A stretch of DNA of 17,115 nt, taken from an uncultured Mollicutes bacterium (GTDB taxonomy: Bacteria; Bacillota_I; Bacilli_A; RFN20; CAG-826). Of the stretch, positions 15,049 through 17,115 are shown piece by piece. Positions within the stretch are counted from its first letter, which is position 1, and every line of letters begins with the position of its first letter. Under the pieces are notes generated by a model. It ran no database searches, was not told the DNA's origin, and saw only the letters and a program-made list of their open reading frames with translations. Where the stretch lies: the NCBI GenBank assembly GCA_900549975.1, contig URQK01000029.1, positions 1-17,115 of the forward strand, read 5' to 3'. The position numbers and the translations under genes were made by a program.

Positions 15049-15903
15049 ATGAAAAATAAAAAATTATTTGCTATTAGTTTACTAACCTCTATTTTATTTT
15101 TAGGAGGATGTTCTGATAATAATAAGACAAGTACAAAAGAAGAATCTAAATATGAAGTTATTGAGAATTATATTACATGTAAAGATCAACGAAAGATTTA
15201 TACACGTATTTAGAAGCCTACGAATATTCAAAATAAGACATCTACGATTATAATGTCGCATGGATATTCAATGACTAATGCTGATGTGAAAAAAGATGCT
15301 GAATATTTTTCATCTAATGGATATGTTTGTGTAACTTTTGATTATTGCGGTGGTTCAACAATATCTAAAAGTGATGGAAGTACTGAAAATATGACTATTG
15401 AAACAGAATTTGATGATTTAGATGAAGTATTTAATTATACTATTACTTTAGATTATGTTAATTCATCCAGTGTTGTATTATTTGGTTGTTCACAAGGTGG
15501 ATTCATGTCAACTTTTTATGCATCAAGAAATGTTGACAAAATAAAAGGATTATTGCTCTATTATCCTTCATATTGTATTCCTGAAAAAGCTGTTGATGGC
15601 AGTAGTGCCTCAAAAGGAGAAAAATATAACGAAGTAGCTAAAAAATATTATCCAGTTGAAGATACTATTTTAAAGCCAGTTAAGGATATGCCAATATTAA
15701 TATTTCACGGCGATAACGATCACACAGTGGATTTGCATTATAGCCAAGATGCAATGAAAATATTTACAAATGCTGAACTAGTCGTTATACCAGGTGCGGG
15801 TCATGGTTTTACAATGTTTAAAATGGGAACAGTTTTAGATGAAGAAATTCATCCAAAGGGTTTAGCTTTTTTAAATAATTTAACAAAGCAATCCACTTTC
15901 TAG
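15049..15903 (+). pseudogene. Lipoprotein alpha/beta-hydrolase gene with an in-frame TAG
   Basis: Read through, this is a 284-codon gene. The start is ATG 15049 with GAAAGGA at 15031-15037, rather than the earlier in-frame TTG at 15022. The signal peptide ends in the lipobox FLGGC, with the lipidated Cys at 21. A TAG at 15211-15213 (codon 55) interrupts the frame between KIYTRI and KPTNIQNK, exactly where related enzymes have the LYKP-type lead-in to the core. The same frame then carries the whole hydrolase fold: oxyanion-side SHGYS, DYCGGS, nucleophile elbow GCSQGG (Ser148), acid in HGDNDHTVD (Asp224) and GAGHGF (His252). This matches the peptidase S9/dienelactone-hydrolase/feruloyl-esterase-like group. 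One base change (TAT or TAC to TAG) explains it, or a sequencing error. The downstream piece from ATG 15253 lacks the N-terminal strands and signal, so it is unlikely to work alone. Confidence 0.8.
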
Positions 15904-15911
15904 ATGCGCTG

Positions 15912-15941
15912 TTGACAAATAATGAAAATAATCAATAAAAT
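15912..15941 (+). promoter_or_regulatory. Putative sigma-A promoter for the histidine kinase gene
   Basis: TTGACA at 15912-15917, an 18-nt spacer and TAAAAT at 15936-15941 fit a housekeeping promoter well. The start would fall near 15948, only about 9 nt before the ATG at 15957 and on top of the GGTGAT Shine-Dalgarno match. The mRNA would therefore be almost leaderless. Confidence 0.45.
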
Positions 15942-15956
15942 ATTAATGGTGATATT

Positions 15957-17115
15957 ATGATACAAGGATTTAAGGATATATACATTAGTAATCTTTACGG
16001 AATAGGCTTTATTTTAAGCCAATTGTTCTTTTCATTAGGACTTAATTATTTATTAAACCCATGGAAATGTAAAAGTAAACAAGAAATTATTTATAAAGTA
16101 ATTGAACTAGTTATTAGTGTGATTGTCATTATATTTATATCTTGTTTATTTGCGGGATATTATCATTTTCCTTATTATAAAGCACCATTAACAGTCATTG
16201 ATTTAATTATGATGACATTTACTATTTTATTAGTGACATTTAATGTAGTTATATGTAAGAAGAATTTAACTAAACAAGCTTCAATAGCATTATTGTTTTT
16301 TTGTTTATTTACCGCTCAATCAAATTTAGGTGGTTGGTTTGGAAGTTGCCAAGAGCGCATTTGGCATGTATTAGAAGGAAAAGTAGAATTCACCTTAATT
16401 GCTAATATCATTGGTATGATATCTATTATGATATTTATGTTAAAGATTGATTTTAAAAAATTTGTATTTGTTCCTAAAACAATGATTCTACTCGTTAGTG
16501 GGTACTTCATTTTTACCTTACTTAACTTATCATTATTTAGATTATACTTTTTAGAACAAGCATTTAATAATGGAAAAGAATGGGTGCTTTTTGCGATTCA
16601 CGTATCATTTATTATGTTATCGGTATTAGTGTACTTAATGATTTATTTTAATGCCAAAGAATATAATGAAAAAATGATGGAACAATTAGTTATTGATAAT
16701 AACAAAAATTATATTGAAATGATGCAAATGTCTGAAGATAAATATGATTCTATTCGTAAGATTAATCATGATGTTAAAAATCAATTTATGATGTTACAAC
16801 TCTTAATGAATGAAAAGAAATATGATGAATTAGAAAAATATGTAAATTCTTATTTAAGCACTATGGGTGGAAGTATTACTAACTTAAGTCATTCCGGAAA
16901 TAAGATGCTTGATGATATTTTAAATATTGCTTTTGCAAAATGTGATAAAAATAATATTAAACTAAGTATGAACGCCATTGTGCCAAGACACTTAAATATT
17001 GATCCAGTTGATTTATGCTCTTTAATTACTAACTTAGTGGATAACGCTATTAACGCGATTAAATCTACTCACAAAAAAGAAATAATTTTAGATGTTGAAT
17101 TTATTAATAGTTCTT
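15957..17115 (+). CDS. AgrC/ComD-like sensor histidine kinase (3' partial)
   Basis: 386 codons are open from ATG 15957 to the right edge. GGTGAT at 15948-15953, just before the ATG, matches the anti-Shine-Dalgarno tail. The first ~230 residues are strongly hydrophobic with about six membrane segments and almost no extracellular domain, as in HPK10-type peptide-sensing kinases. After the last membrane segment comes a helix (residues ~235-268) and the phospho-acceptor box RKINHDVKNQ with His271, followed by MLQLLMNEKKYDELEKYV, typical of the SpoOB-like dimerisation helix of this group. The N-box SLITNLVDNAINA (Asn363) starts the GHKL ATP-binding domain, which the window cuts before the G-boxes. 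The usual partner, a LytTR response regulator, and any signal peptide gene would lie to the right. The family call is strong; the signal sensed is unknown. Confidence 0.88.
   Translation, partial: MIQGFKDIYISNLYGIGFILSQLFFSLGLNYLLNPWKCKSKQEIIYKVIELVISVIVIIFISCLFAGYYHFPYYKAPLTVIDLIMMTFTILLVTFNVVICKKNLTKQASIALLFFCLFTAQSNLGGWFGSCQERIWHVLEGKVEFTLIANIIGMISIMIFMLKIDFKKFVFVPKTMILLVSGYFIFTLLNLSLFRLYFLEQAFNNGKEWVLFAIHVSFIMLSVLVYLMIYFNAKEYNEKMMEQLVIDNNKNYIEMMQMSEDKYDSIRKINHDVKNQFMMLQLLMNEKKYDELEKYVNSYLSTMGGSITNLSHSGNKMLDDILNIAFAKCDKNNIKLSMNAIVPRHLNIDPVDLCSLITNLVDNAINAIKSTHKKEIILDVEFINSS

Overview
The window is very AT-rich, tightly packed and uses code 11: TGA and TAG both end genes, and tryptophan is TGG. 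Lipoprotein signal peptides, purine-rich Shine-Dalgarno sites and signal peptides ending in G-x-[AS]-S-[WF] point to a low-GC Bacillota, most likely an uncultured Bacilli or Erysipelotrichia-like gut or host-associated lineage. This assignment is inferred from gene style, not from a marker gene. Every gene I can support is on the + strand.

Positions 3-14750 look like one long operon, with gene spacings from -4 to about +44 nt. It opens with a membrane-tethered McrB-like AAA+ ATPase, cut by the left window edge. Next comes an unrecognised protein in the McrC/DUF2357 partner position that ends in a zinc ribbon. An ABC exporter follows: one ATPase and a permease split into two abutting frames. 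Five or six exported proteins come after it: an anchored protein that looks like a parallel beta-helix; a lipoprotein with about five 40-residue repeats carrying collagen-like G-x-x turns, plus an InlB/Flg_new-type repeat; and three signal-peptide proteins. The last of these ends in a Hint (intein/hedgehog-type) domain whose frame is broken at a TA-dinucleotide tract near 14271-14277.

Positions 14751-15048 hold no gene. They contain a perfect 12-bp inverted repeat (14877-14914), possibly a weak terminator. A lipoprotein alpha/beta-hydrolase gene follows (15049-15903), interrupted by an in-frame TAG at codon 55. Last is a polytopic AgrC/ComD-like histidine kinase (15957 onward), cut by the right edge before its ATP-binding lobe is complete.

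The notable reading is that an inner-membrane McrB-type ATPase, a zinc-ribbon partner, a dedicated ABC-2 exporter and a set of large modular surface proteins, including one self-processing-type Hint protein, are encoded together. This suggests an energised system for export, assembly or remodelling of surface proteins rather than a DNA-restriction system. I do not recognise it as a described system. Functional coupling is inferred from gene order only.
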